Assembly (NCBI GenBank): GCA_020081605.1
Contig: JAHREC010000045.1
Coordinates: forward strand, 310,001 to 374,000
Source: Albifimbria verrucaria
Lineage: Eukaryota > Ascomycota > Sordariomycetes > Hypocreales > Stachybotryaceae
Reading direction: 5' to 3'
DNA length: 64,000 bases
A program made the translations under genes and the position numbers. The notes below the pieces were generated by a model that made no database searches, was not told where the DNA came from, and saw nothing but the letters and a program-made list of their open reading frames with translations. Below, piece after piece: positions 23,151 to 33,675 of this stretch. How positions within the stretch are numbered: the stretch's first letter is position 1; each line of letters opens with the position of its first letter.

Positions 23151-23380
23151 TTAGTCGTCAGTGTAGAGATCAGGGTATATGATCTCGGCATCAGCATCAG
23201 GCTCGGGATACACTATAGTGTCGTCGACGTCTGGCTCTGGATAGACGATAATGTCGTCCACATCGGCTATATCTCGTCAATATCTAGACCTGGCTAAGTT
23301 GACGACAGATTCTTACCAGGGAGTGGAGCGGCTAACACGCTCACAATGGCATTTATGAGAAGAAACAGAGAAGTCTTCAT
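23151..23380 (-). CDS. Repeat-containing secreted peptide, candidate RiPP precursor
   Basis: Not in any long open frame because it is split by a 50-bp intron (23267-23316, GTAAGA...ATATAG). Exon 1 (23380-23317) encodes a signal peptide (MKTSLFLLINAIVSVLAA) plus PLP. Exon 2 (23266-23151) encodes A and three 11-residue repeats, DVDDIIVYPEP, DVDDTIVYPEP and DADAEIIYPDL, then YTDD and a stop: 59 residues in all. Each repeat has an Ile/Val-Tyr-Pro core behind an acidic spacer. This is the form of dikaritin precursors (signal peptide plus tandem Tyr-containing cores), but the usual Lys-Arg spacers are missing. It lies between an O-methyltransferase and a divergent UstYa-type gene. The family assignment is inference; the gene structure and repeats are directly visible. 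Confidence 0.7.
23166..23264 (-). repeat. Three in-frame 33-bp tandem repeats in the peptide gene
   Basis: Units at 23264-23232, 23231-23199 and 23198-23166. Units 1 and 2 differ at seven bases, six of which are silent third-position changes and one changes Ile to Thr. Unit 3 is more diverged (Ala for Val and Asp, Glu, Ile, Asp-Leu). Confidence 0.9.
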
Positions 23381-23859
23381 TTTGATGAGCTGGGAGTTAG
23401 GTAACCAAGCTTTGGTAGAGAATAGGGGCTTTCGTCTATCACAGCAATATAACCGAGCATGGGCTCGTGTTTATACTTAATACTCTACGCTGCTCGATCA
23501 ATCCAGTGGTGCGGAGCTCGTGGGAGCAGCTGCTCGTGTAACACCGTGTCGGTAAAGGAACGCTTTTGCCGATGGCCATCTATGTTCGATGCAACGTACA
23601 GCGCAACTTATTCCCAATACAGTACCTTGGCATACTGCCACTGCATGTGCAGACTGACAGGATTGTAATACCCTCATCAGCTACTCTATTTGGAACTTTG
23701 GTATGCATATGCAGCAGCAGGGACCTGCAGACATCACCGGATCTGCATGGTCCAGGCAAGGATCGCGCTATTTACCCTGATACAGAACTTGCTACCCAGA
23801 GAACCTATCACTCCTGTAAACTTTATCGAAAACATTGAACTCCCTATTTCTTTTCGTCG
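23381..23859. promoter_or_regulatory. Divergent promoter between repeat peptide and UstYa-type gene
   Basis: 479 bp separate the start codons of the peptide gene (minus) and the second UstYa-type gene (plus). Co-expression of substrate and oxidase from one shared region would be expected. No binding motif identified. Confidence 0.55.
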
Positions 23860-24781
23860 ATGTTAGCTCCCAGAGTTGTTCAAAACATACCAATGATGCA
23901 ACAAGACAACAGTATGGCAATTGTAGAAGAAAGGCCTCTTCTTGGCTGTCAAGAAGATGATTCCGACAATACAAACAACTTGATGATCAAGCCTTATTCT
24001 GAGAAATCGTCTCCTCGATACTGGATCTATGCTGTTGCTCTTCAAATAGTACTCCTTCTCGGCTATAGCTTAATTTCTCTCGCTATCATCAGAAGATTCG
24101 TCGATGCGACCTCTGATCCCGACATTAATGGTTAGGAACCCTGTTTCCTTCTATGAAGAACTTAGGAGAGATTTGATGGTTACTAACCATTTTTCAGCAT
24201 TTGCTGGACTCGCTGTGCGATACAAGTTCCGATTGTACGACAACTTCGTCAACAGCCCTTACGCTGGCGAACCGACACCCGAAAGCGATCAGGCCTGGCA
24301 TGTGTTGCTCAACAATATGAGCGTTCGAGTGACGGCAGAGGAGCTCGAGGCTCATGGCCAGACATCTGTCGCTTTGCCCAACGGAGGTTACCTGGCCTGG
24401 CTTGGTGTGTTTCATGAATTACATTGTGTCAAGATGCTCCGGCAATGGAGCTGGCGAGAACATTACTTTCCAAATCTCACGGCACATGATCACATGCATC
24501 AGATGGTTCACATCGACCATTGCCTGGACTGGCTTCGTAACGCTGCCATTTGCAGGGCCGACACAAGTGCTTTGGCTGTATTCAAATGGGATAAAAGAAT
24601 GCCACATCCAATGTTGAACACACATCGAGTACAGCACCGCTGTGTAGACTGGGACGCAATGATGGAAAGCCATGCTGACCGAGTTGTGCCGCATGAAGAG
24701 GTGGCAAATCTGCAGAACCCACTTATGGGAGATAATATTACGGCAAATGGTGAAGACATTGCTGTTGATAGACTACCTTAG
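23860..24781 (+). CDS. UstYa-family (DUF3328) oxidase, second copy
   Basis: Exon 1 encodes a cytosolic N terminus (MLAPRVVQNIPMMQQDNSM) and one transmembrane helix (WIYAVALQIVLLLGYSLISL). An intron at 24131-24197 with a TACTAAC branch point follows. Exon 2 has AWHVLLNNMSVRVTAEEL, ALPNGGYLAWLGVFHELHC (first HxxHC motif), a short helix, HIDHCLDWLRNAAICRADT (second HxxHC motif), and HRCVDWDAMM. Both motifs lie in one uninterrupted frame, so this copy is intact. UstYa-like proteins act as copper-dependent oxidases on secreted peptide cores in the secretory pathway. It is divergent to the repeat peptide gene. About 285 residues including the long cytosolic tail. Confidence 0.93.
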
Positions 24782-25405
24782 GTCCCAGAGAGTAACCAAT
24801 CGCTAGCTCTATCACCCTTAAGTCTCTTAGATACAGATGTTATAAATAATAGTGCCTTCGTAGTGAGAATTTCGTGTTGGGTTTACTAGCTGAAAGCTCT
24901 ATGGATTGTTCTCTGCGCCATCACCTCCCCATTAGGTTGTGGGCCTCCAAACTTGGAAATTCCTTTTCTTAGAACCCCTGAGGTTGATTACTATCTTCAA
25001 AGTCCCTTGTTGTCTAGAACAGGGGTGATTGCGCGCTAAAGTGATATTATGTCTCATCGGTCACACACCATATCTTTAGCTGGTAAGGTGAACGGCTGTG
25101 CTGCATCTGCATGAGACCCCAGGGCTTGGCCAAGTTAGGAATGCACACCAAACAATATCTGATATTGTATGGATACACGGATGAGAGTTACAGGTGAATG
25201 CAAGAGTAACAGTCAGCCCGGTCCCTTTCCTTTCCCAAATATTTGTGGTTATCCTAGCCTCGCAATGTCGCCTGGGGAAACGTCCGCCTGATGCCTTTAA
25301 ACAAACTTGCGACTCCACGGTTCCTTCAGTAGAAAGTCTTATTAGCCGGCTGGAGTCCAATCTAAAAGAATCATCGTTACCACTATTCAAGGCGCTTGAC
25401 ATACA
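24782..25405. other. Intergenic, no gene recognised
   Basis: Promoter of the rhodopsin-like gene and 3' flank of the UstYa-type gene. The antisense frame at 25076-25402 shows no domain. Confidence 0.5.
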
Positions 25406-26632
25406 ATGCTGTCACCTCAAACACCGCTACCTCCCGATGAGGACCGCGGCCCACAGCTGCAGGCCATGCATTGGACTTGGACTGCGTTGGCTTCCGTATT
25501 CCTCGCTCTGCGCTTCCATGTCCGCATCCGAATGCGCATGGTTGGTTGGGATGACTGGATGATGCTCTTTTCGACAGTAGGTTGTGGTGATAGTAATGGT
25601 TATTCATGCAGTATGGCTAAGGCGCGACAGATTCTCTTCATCATTGGGACGTCTGTCCTGACGTACGCCACAAGTCTAGGAGGCTCACGACATATCTTCT
25701 ACTTGACACCGACGCAAGCGTTGGCCGCAGCAAAATGGAGCGTGGTGTCACAGCCCTGGATAATATTTCTCTACGCGACAGCAAAAACATCAATCGGCTT
25801 ACTGACTCTACGCTTTATTGGTCCCACGAGTCTCTGGCGCCGTCACACCATATACGTCGTGATCGTTGTCATGCTCGTAATGCACTCTCTGGGTTGCATA
25901 TTCACGTTTGCCCAGTGCAATCCACCACAGGCTTTGTGGACGCCAAATTTACCAGGTTCATCATGCTGGCACCCTACAGTTCTGACAAAGTTCAATTATG
26001 TTCTTTCTGGTGAGAAATTCCTTCCATTGGTTTGTTGATTGCCCTGTCCAAAATAAATCTCACCAGTTCCAGCTCTGGATATCGCTGCCGACGTCATCCT
26101 GGCCTTGATGCCGTCAACATTCATCGTCACACTGAAGCTAAATATTGGCAAGAAGATCTCCTCTGCGCTTTGCTTGCCCTGGGCTTACTGTAGGTGGCTC
26201 CTTTTGTCATATGTATCTGTGCTTCCTTCCAGGAATTCAGGTCGGTTGACCTTGTTGCAGCGGCGCCGCATGTTGTGCTATCAGAATCAGATATCTCGTT
26301 GACCTAACCTCCCGAGATGACATCACATGTAAGTTCTGCAAGTGATTCCAACGTTATGAATTACTAGATTCTGAAACTTCAACCACCCAGGGTATTCGTA
26401 TAACGTTCAAGTCTGGGCCGGTGCCGAAGCATTTGTGATTATACTATGCGGTAACCTCCCACCCATGGCACCACTCTGGGGCCGTTTCGTGACACGGACA
26501 TTAGATGCCTCGTACGGGCGAGTGCCTCTCAATTACCAAAGGAGTGGTTTCTCAAGAATAGAAGCGAGTCAGGGAGTAGAGCTAGCCTCCAACAAGAGTT
26601 TGACAACGCATGAAGTGGAGGATCAATTCTAA
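25406..26632 (+). CDS. Fungal rhodopsin-domain (PF20684-like) integral membrane protein
   Basis: Start at MLSPQTPLPPDEDRGPQLQ. Several hydrophobic helices are seen: WTALASVFLALRFHVRIRM with the family's DDWMML block, SVVSQPWIIFLYATAKTSIG, HTIYVVIVVMLVMHSLGCIF followed by TFAQCNPPQALW, then after an intron VPALDIAADVILALMPSTFI, and after a second intron near 26330-26390 WYSYNVQVWAGAEAFVIILC with NLPPMAPLWGRF. This order (DDW, CxP-W, D-x-x-DxxLALxP, PxxxPL) is that of the SAT4/rhodopsin-like membrane proteins of ascomycetes, found in many clusters without a firm role. The part between 26160 and 26300 changes frame at least twice near runs, so the fifth to sixth helices cannot be read cleanly. 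Confidence 0.75.
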
Positions 26633-28803
26633 TAACTCCTGATCATAGAGGAATCATCATTTGACAAGACGTAAGGTTCCTATCTTTGAGTCGCTATTTT
26701 ACTCTTGTGCAACAGATAGGGAAACAATCTTCTTGCGAGCCCATATTGCCGTACTAATATTATCATTGTACTATTCCTCGTGTTCGTTATGTACATAGAC
26801 TGTTCTACGAAAAGAACCGGCCCTTTGAGCATGTTTTAGTGTGCTTACAGCATTCCGAGAATCACAAATGTTCACAGCGTAGCACCGTCGAGATACACAA
26901 AGGGGTATACATGTAATATCTCAACAGTTCTAGTTGAATGTAAGTGCCAGTTGAATCTCAAACCAACAATTGGAGGAGTAACAACTTTAGTAATGTATCT
27001 GCCAACGGAGTGTCCGAGAAGTGGAAGCAATATTCAGCAAGCAAAACCCACCCTTGTAGGGTGCAGTGAAACCCCAGTACAGAGACATCCCAGTCAAGCC
27101 GTGTGGATCCAGAGGACACATCTTTGGGAGGCAATGTAAACACCGAGGTTGTGAACACGGTTCAACAAGTAATGGTTTTTTGTTCATTACGACTCCTAAT
27201 GGAAAGCAATAGCGCACCTTCCCATCAATTTGCCAAAAATATCAGGGTTACTTTGGCTACTAAACTCTTCACGGTGAACGCATTGGTTGCCCATTCGTGG
27301 CCGGTTGAACTGGGCTATTACACGCCTGTCGCCGGGGCCTTCAATACAAACGTGGGGTCTGAAGATACAATGTCACATGAGCCGGCGATAAGTTTGCGTA
27401 TAACCGGTTAGAAATCTTATGAATATGGAATCTTGGCTGAAATGGGTTGGATTGAGTATGCGTGATGTTGGTTGCAGACAGTTGTGTAAGTTGCAGGTAC
27501 CCATCTCCGTAATCAGCTCCGTTGCAGCCAATAACCGCTTTCAAGAAGAGTTGTTATGTGGTGCTTGAATCGAGATGTTCCTCTGGAACTCTGCATATTT
27601 GTGAATGATACCAGCCAAAGTCCTGACCGGCACCCAGTTCTCACCTTCTGACGGCTACTAGAGGGTGGCAATGTTATCTGCCACGTTTGCCAAGTGACCT
27701 GTACCCAGGAAAGGCTGCGCGTAGGGGTCTATTTCCTCACTTCTACGCATTGGTTATGTTTCTTTCCAGAAGATTCGCAGCGGGAAATTAACCAACTTGG
27801 CACTACCACGCACATGATGGAGCCTACGCTGCTGCAGCTCTTACCAACACCCTTTGCGTTGCATTATGCAGTCACGGTGTCGTTAGACTGACCCGCTTGG
27901 TGGACTCGACCCAGTGAGAAGGCCAAGGAAATGAGACAAGGCCTTGCAAGAAAAGTGTGCTATGTATCTCATTTCGGCTTTCATTCTGATTCTGTAGAAT
28001 TGTCACATCTTGGTGCATGCTTCAAATGGGTGTTGGGGTCAAAACCTCTTGGTTTGCGGGTATGCGACCACCAGCAAATGGAGCTGGGCTCTTTGCCTCT
28101 GGATCCAGCTTACTCCCAATGCAAAGAGGTCTTGGGAATCCTCTACATTTTCTTTTCCCACCCATTCCACACTCGTGTAAGTCCCAGTTTACACCCCTTC
28201 GTGTGATATACATCATAGTTAGTCTAGGGTAGGCTCTGGTTGCAAAGGCGAGAAGAGATCCACTCACCGGTACAGTTATTCGAGCGGTGAAAAACCTCTC
28301 ACCTTCGATCTGTGCTGGATGAGCATGTTATTATGGTCCTGGCCAGTGACCCAAATCGATCTAACTATCTAGGTACTTAAGCCGCCTGTTACCCAATCTG
28401 GACTGAGGTTTCCTCTAAACAGGTCATCTTGCTGCAAGTTGGCGCAGATCCCTGTTGAGCAACGCACAGCAAAGGGTCACTTTACCCGGCCACATAAAAG
28501 CATTCCACTGCTCCTCCACTTGATGTATGCAACGCTGAGTTAGCTGTCTCTGCATTTTACCACCGACAGTCAAAATCGCCTTGGAAGATACTCCCATGGT
28601 ATATTCTTGCGTTATGGTCATTTACCAGAGGGATAGCGCGGGATATAGCTGGAATTCAACCCTATCACCTGCCTATTATTGTGCCAAACCGTGAGGGCTC
28701 GAGTTTCCTCGTTGTGCGCACGACTTTGAGCTTGCATTGCTGCCGCCAATCGACAAGCTGACGGCTGTCAGACTCACGGACCCACTCAAACGCAGCAACA
28801 TAC
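26633..28803. other. Gene-poor stretch, nothing recognised
   Basis: Many short frames on both strands (up to about 100 codons) but none with a recognisable domain, consistent splicing or repeats. It may contain decayed sequence that I cannot identify. Confidence 0.45.
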
Positions 28804-29435
28804 CACATAAACTCAAGAAATCCGGACATTGAAGTGGGGGCCAAGTTAGAGATAGCTGGCATGTAAGATTTGTTATTAAGAGATCCTATTACTGCCATTA
28901 ATAATACAAGGATATTAATTAAGTAAGAACTAATTTGTTAGGCTGAAATCCTCAACCCACTCACACAACTGCGGTGCTTGCAGTTCAATACGCTCAAGAT
29001 CAAAAGCTCAGACTTACAGATTGTAAAAGTGTTGATTGATTGAGAAAAAGGTAAAGCCAGTGTCATTATCGAAGGCTGTTCGGATTGCTCATGGCTCTAG
29101 GGTAAGTATGAAGCAAAGTAAAGCCTGGTCATTCCATTCCCAACATAAATGGAAATGAAGTCTAGTTGAAATTATTAAAAATAAAAGTTATAATTCATAG
29201 TATAGAAAGCTTTTTGTGTTAATAATATTGTCCGTATTTATTAGACTCATACTTGATTAAATATTTGAATAATTTCATATCTATACTTATGTCAATATAT
29301 TTTCTTCATGTTAATTCATCTCTTAATAGATCTATTTCTTACATACATTAGCAATATGCTAGTCACAGGGATCCTATGTTTGCTTAGACCCCCGCTTCCC
29401 TTCTCCAATATCTGAATTAGTTGAGTTTATACGGT
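28804..29435. mobile_element. Larger inverted-repeat element of the same family
   Basis: The left end (acataaactcaagaaatccg then gacattgaagtggggg) and the reverse complement of the right end (ccgtataaactcaactaatt then cagatattggagaagg) match each other and the ends of the element at 14315-14535. About 630 bp, very AT-rich inside, no coding frame. A shared internal block (gtaagatttgttat) occurs near the left end of both copies. It looks like a longer non-autonomous relative. Confidence 0.65.
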
Positions 29436-29566
29436 GTTTTATTGTTTTTATTCCGCTGCGACCATAATCTGACCACCACCTTTTGAGTCTGACATTCTCA
29501 ACAGTCTGTCTGATTCTATTCTCCTTCCTATTGCTCGTCTTCGGCGCCTCTCCCGGAAAGCTCAGT

Positions 29567-31498
29567 ATGCCTATTTACACGAAACTTCCTGGCGATCTCC
29601 AAGAGGTGGATGTCATCATTGCAGGCGGTGAGCAGCGAGTCCTGCCATCTGACTCCCCGGTCTGAGCGGACATGGCCCTTGGCCTTGATGCTAATTTCTG
29701 TTTCTTGCAGGCGGTACCGCAGGCTTAATTGTTGCTGCGCGAATCAGCGATGTTGACCCAGAGCTCAGCGTCCTGGTCATCGAGGCTGGCCAAGACAACT
29801 ACCAAAATCCGTCCATAATTCACCCGGCCCTCTTTCTGGGTGCTTTAGCCCCGGTAGTACCACAGCGGTCCTTTACCAAGGCAATAGTGAACCTGCCGTG
29901 GGTGGTAGGCAACTTGTTGTGCCGGTTGGCGGTGTGCTCGGCGGCGGGTCATCCATTAATCTTATGATGTATAGCCGAGCACAACGCAGTGACTTTGACT
30001 CGTGGAATGCGTCAGGCTGGACCGCGGATGAGTTACTACCATTCATGAAAAAGGTAAAAACACTGCATATGAAATTGCAATAGAAACTGCTAACCTGATT
30101 TAGCTTGAGACCTATCATGGTCAAGGCACTCCAGGACGTCACGGCACTGACGGTCCTGTCCAGATATCACGCGGCACATACAACGCGCAGAGACCTGAAG
30201 ATGATTTTATTCAAGCTGCAGCCCGGATTGGCTGGTCCGAGAAGCCTGATCTTCAAGACTTCGATAGCAATAATGGCATCCAACGTGCTGTGCGTTTTGT
30301 TGGCCCTGATGGCAGGAGACAGGATACGGCGCACGCATATTTGCATCCTCGTCTTCGCGATGAGAGACATCCCAATTTGCATGTCATTGTTGAAACTCAA
30401 GTTACCAAGGTCCTAATTGAGAAAAGCCAGGCTGTTGGTGTCGAATTTAGGGCCAATCCTCTCTTCCAAAAATCCGAGGGTGTCCAAACTGTGAAGGCCA
30501 GACGGATGGTCATTTTATCGTCAGGTGCCCTGGGCACCCCATCTATCCTAGAACGGTCCGGCATTGGGCATAGTGACGTGCTTCGAGACGCGGGAGTCAC
30601 ACCTATCATCGATCTTCCCGGAGTCGGTAATAACTACCAGGATCATCATCTAATGTGTTACTCCTACAAGACTAGTCTCCTTCCCAACGACACTGTGGAT
30701 GGAATCATCGCAGGCCGGGTCAACGTAACGGATCTTGTGGCAACCAACAGCAGCATTCTAGGGTGGAATGCTCAAGATGTTACCTGTAAAATTCGGCCTC
30801 CCGAAGAAGAGGTCGCAGCACTATCCCCTGAGTTTCAGGCGGTCTGGGAGCAGGATTTCAAGAATCAACCGGATAAGCCCCTTGTTCTTATGGCCCCGGT
30901 TAACGGATTTCCCGGTGACCCTAGTACCGTTGGTACTGGACAGTTTCTTTCTTTGTCCACCTTTTCAGTTTACCCCTACTCTCGGGGAAGTATTCATATA
31001 AAGGGTCCTAACATAGAGGACGGGGTTAACTTTACAACTGGTTTCCTCTCCGACCCAAATGGGGTCGATATACTGAAACATATCTGGGTATATAAAAAGC
31101 AGCGAGAAATTATGCGACGTATGAAAGCATACAGAGGCGAGGTAGCATTCACCCATCCGCCATTCCCCGCCAACTCTTCAGCTGTAGCCATCAGTCTGGA
31201 CGAGCCGCTAGCAGACGATGTGCCGGATATTAAGTACACGAAAGAAGACGACGCCATAATTGCCAAGTTCATCCGCGAGGCTATCGGCACTACCTGGCAT
31301 TCTCTAGGTACATGCAAGATGGCACCACGGGAAGAAGGCGGGGTTGTTGATGAGCAGCTTGGTGTTTACGGTGTGTCAGGATTGAAGATTGCGGATTTGA
31401 GTATCCCACCGCGGAATGTAGCAGCAAACACTGCTAATACTGCAATGACCATTGGCGAGAAGGCGGCGGATATTTTTATCAAGGAGCTTGGGATCTGA
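29567..31498 (+). CDS. GMC oxidoreductase, alcohol-oxidase type
   Basis: The start is at MPIYTKLPGDLQ (ATG 29567); a longer upstream frame lacks an ATG. An intron at about 29632-29710 splits the ADP-binding AGGGTAGLIVAARI motif. Then come VLVIEAG, the GMC signature region VPVGGVLGGGSSINLMMYSR, a second intron (30053-30104), and RGTYNAQRPEDDFIQAA. The C-terminal catalytic region reads TTWHSLGTCKMAP and VYGVSGLKIADLSIPP followed by RNVAANTANTAMTIGEKAAD, which resembles alcohol oxidases in having WHxLGTCxMxPRE and Asn in place of the second His. FAD-dependent oxidation of an alcohol is expected. One frame break lies at the T run 29844-29846. About 600 residues. Confidence 0.9.
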
Positions 31499-31839
31499 GT
31501 CTACGTCGCCGGCTGTTATAACTCTTCCTGTTTGCTCGAGTAACAGATCTAAGACTTATTTGCCAGTGTTTGTCTGACACGACTTTGGATCATATTATGC
31601 AGTTTCTAATGCATATGCCATAATGTAGAACTATTCTTGAAGTCGTGAAGCCCTGGAAATGCATCACCGCTTACTTAACGCTGCACATATCCTGCACATG
31701 TTGCCATAAATGGCATGTGTTGTGTGTTTTTAAGGCGGCCTGCCTAAACTTGATATTATATTATATAGACAGTAGAATCTTACAATAGTACGGTCCCTTG
31801 ATGTAGATTACTGATTACTCCACTATCTCTCATCCCTTC
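31499..31839. other. Intergenic between convergent genes
   Basis: 341 bp of shared 3' flank. No gene or repeat recognised. Confidence 0.5.
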
Positions 31840-33675
31840 TCAGATTGATCTCTTTAGGCCGGCACCCCAAATCTTGCAGTGATCGCCCGGGTCAACGTGC
31901 TTATTTTCGAACAAGCAGTCAACATACTGGGAAGTGCACCTCTCATAGCACTTGATTGGTGACTCCTTGTTGTTGTCGTGGGACCAGCTCCACCACTCAG
32001 GCTTGCAACTCTCAACATAAGTCTCCTTGCACTCCTCGTATTGTTCTTTGCAGGCATCCTTACAAGCGTCGGAGCAATAGTTACGTGAGTAGGACTTGCA
32101 GCGTCGGCTATCTGGCTCGGTATATAGCTTGAAAGGGCGATTCCCAAAGTCCTGCTTTATGTCATTGCAAGTCACCAGAGGGAGCTCGATGCCCCCACAG
32201 GGTTGCCAGGACCATAGTTTTGCTTTTGGAGGTTGGCTGCTTGCAGATATTGGTTGGCTCAGGAATGACAGACGTGGCAGAAGATTTGGTGCTGGTTCGG
32301 ATAGTAGTAGTGGTAGTAGGGCAGGGATAGACGCTAGTAATTGGAGGCTTGGGAGGTTTAGGGTTTTGGGGCTTGTTCTTGTCGTAGCAATTCTTCTTGC
32401 TGCATGTCTTTCCTTTGCAGTCGCTGTGGCAGTACTTCTTGATGCCTGAGCACCAGTCGCTGAAATTGAGGCAATTGAGGGAGGCCGGGAAGCCAGCATA
32501 CTTCCAGCAAGAGGTAACCAGTTTCGCACACGACTTCCAGGCGTCAAGACATCCATCCTCGTGATCCCAATCGGGAGAGATGGAGCACACCAATTGCCAA
32601 CCTTATACTCACACTCGCTAGGGGAGTTATGGTGGTAGTACATAGAGACGAGGTACTAGTGATGGTCGAGGTGAACTTGGTGGTTGTGCTTGGAGCAGTA
32701 GTTGTGCCTGGAGCAGTAGTACTATCAACATAAGATGAGGTCGCCGAAGAAGACAGGGATGGCTTGGATGTAGATGTTGGCGTCGTCACAGAAGTGGAGC
32801 TGGTGGTATTAACGGGAGGGTTATGACCACAAGGCTCAAGTGACAAGAGCTCTCGAGCGACGTATAGGGTCAAACGTCTGCTGCCACCACATATTTGGGA
32901 GGGGTCTCCACGGCAGGGCATGTTGCAGTCTTCTGCAGGAGCCTCCGTGGTGTAGTTTCCCATGACAGAACCACAGTAACATTCCTCTGAATCAGTAAAA
33001 GTCAGCTTTCATCTGGGATATAATAAAATACTCGGGAGTTAACTCACGCGCATACTCAGTGCCAGCAAAGGGAAATCCCCTATCCCGGCAAGCAGATAAA
33101 CATTGGGCAGGGGTAAAAGTCTCGTGGGGAATATCTCGCGGCCAGGGAAGAGAGCGACCGTTGGGGCCTTCATCTGTGTAGCAACCAAGATGAGCGTAGT
33201 CTTCAATATCCACCTCATTGGGGTGGGTGGTGAAAGTCGGGTCCTGGTAAATAGACAAGGCGTCATTGCCGCCGCAGGTTTCAGAGCTGTTACCATTGCA
33301 CGGGAGGTTACACTGGCTCTCAGTCAAAGCTGGAGAATTGACAGTAGCACCACAGTAGCACTCTCCGTAGTACTCGAGACCAGCATAGCGGAAACCGTTA
33401 CCTGTGAGAGCATGGTTAGCCAATTTCTTCAGAGCGAGCAACACGACCCCTAGGAAACTTACCCTTGCACTCAGCAACACAAGCCTCGATGGTCATGTTC
33501 CTACTGCTCTGATCGGAGCGGTACTCGAGGGTCCTGGGAGAACCATCTTGAAAACATCCCGAGTAGACGAAGGGTCTGAAGGGTTCGATGCAAGGGGCAG
33601 CTGGAAGTTGGTGGCCTGAGTATGCTTGAAAATGAAGAGAGCTGCGACAGCAAACAACTTCTTTGTGGCGGCCAT
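31840..33675 (-). CDS. WSC-domain secreted protein with Cys-rich C-terminal region
   Basis: Signal peptide MAATKKLFAVAALFIFKHTQ, followed by two WSC domains. The first has YSGCFQDG, CVAECKG, an intron, GLEYYGECYCGATV, CNLPCNGNSSETCGGNDALS and IYQDP. The second has HLGCYTDE, CLSACRDRGFPFAGTEYA, an intron, ECYCG and CNMPCRGDPSQICGG. A Ser/Thr-rich stretch (TTSSTSVTTPTSTSKPSLSS) follows. Then comes a long cysteine-rich region (CKSYSRNYCSDACKDACKEQ, CYERCTSQYVDC) with a Thr/Pro linker inside. WSC domains bind cell-surface polysaccharide in stress sensors and secreted enzymes. No transmembrane helix follows the Ser/Thr part, so it is probably secreted and not a Wsc sensor. Frame breaks occur at a G run (33594-33597), near 32600-32640 and near 32230-32245. 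Confidence 0.85.

Noticed and set aside
26633..28803. A hidden gene or repeat precursor in the gene-poor stretch
   Set aside because: I found no domain, splice-consistent chain of frames or tandem repeat there.
29483..29566. Signal-peptide-like extension of the GMC oxidoreductase
   Set aside because: That frame has no ATG before 29567, and MPIYTKLPGD is a normal start for this family.
32162..32643. Separate small Cys-rich genes
   Set aside because: The frames join end to start with single-base shifts in runs and continue the WSC protein.
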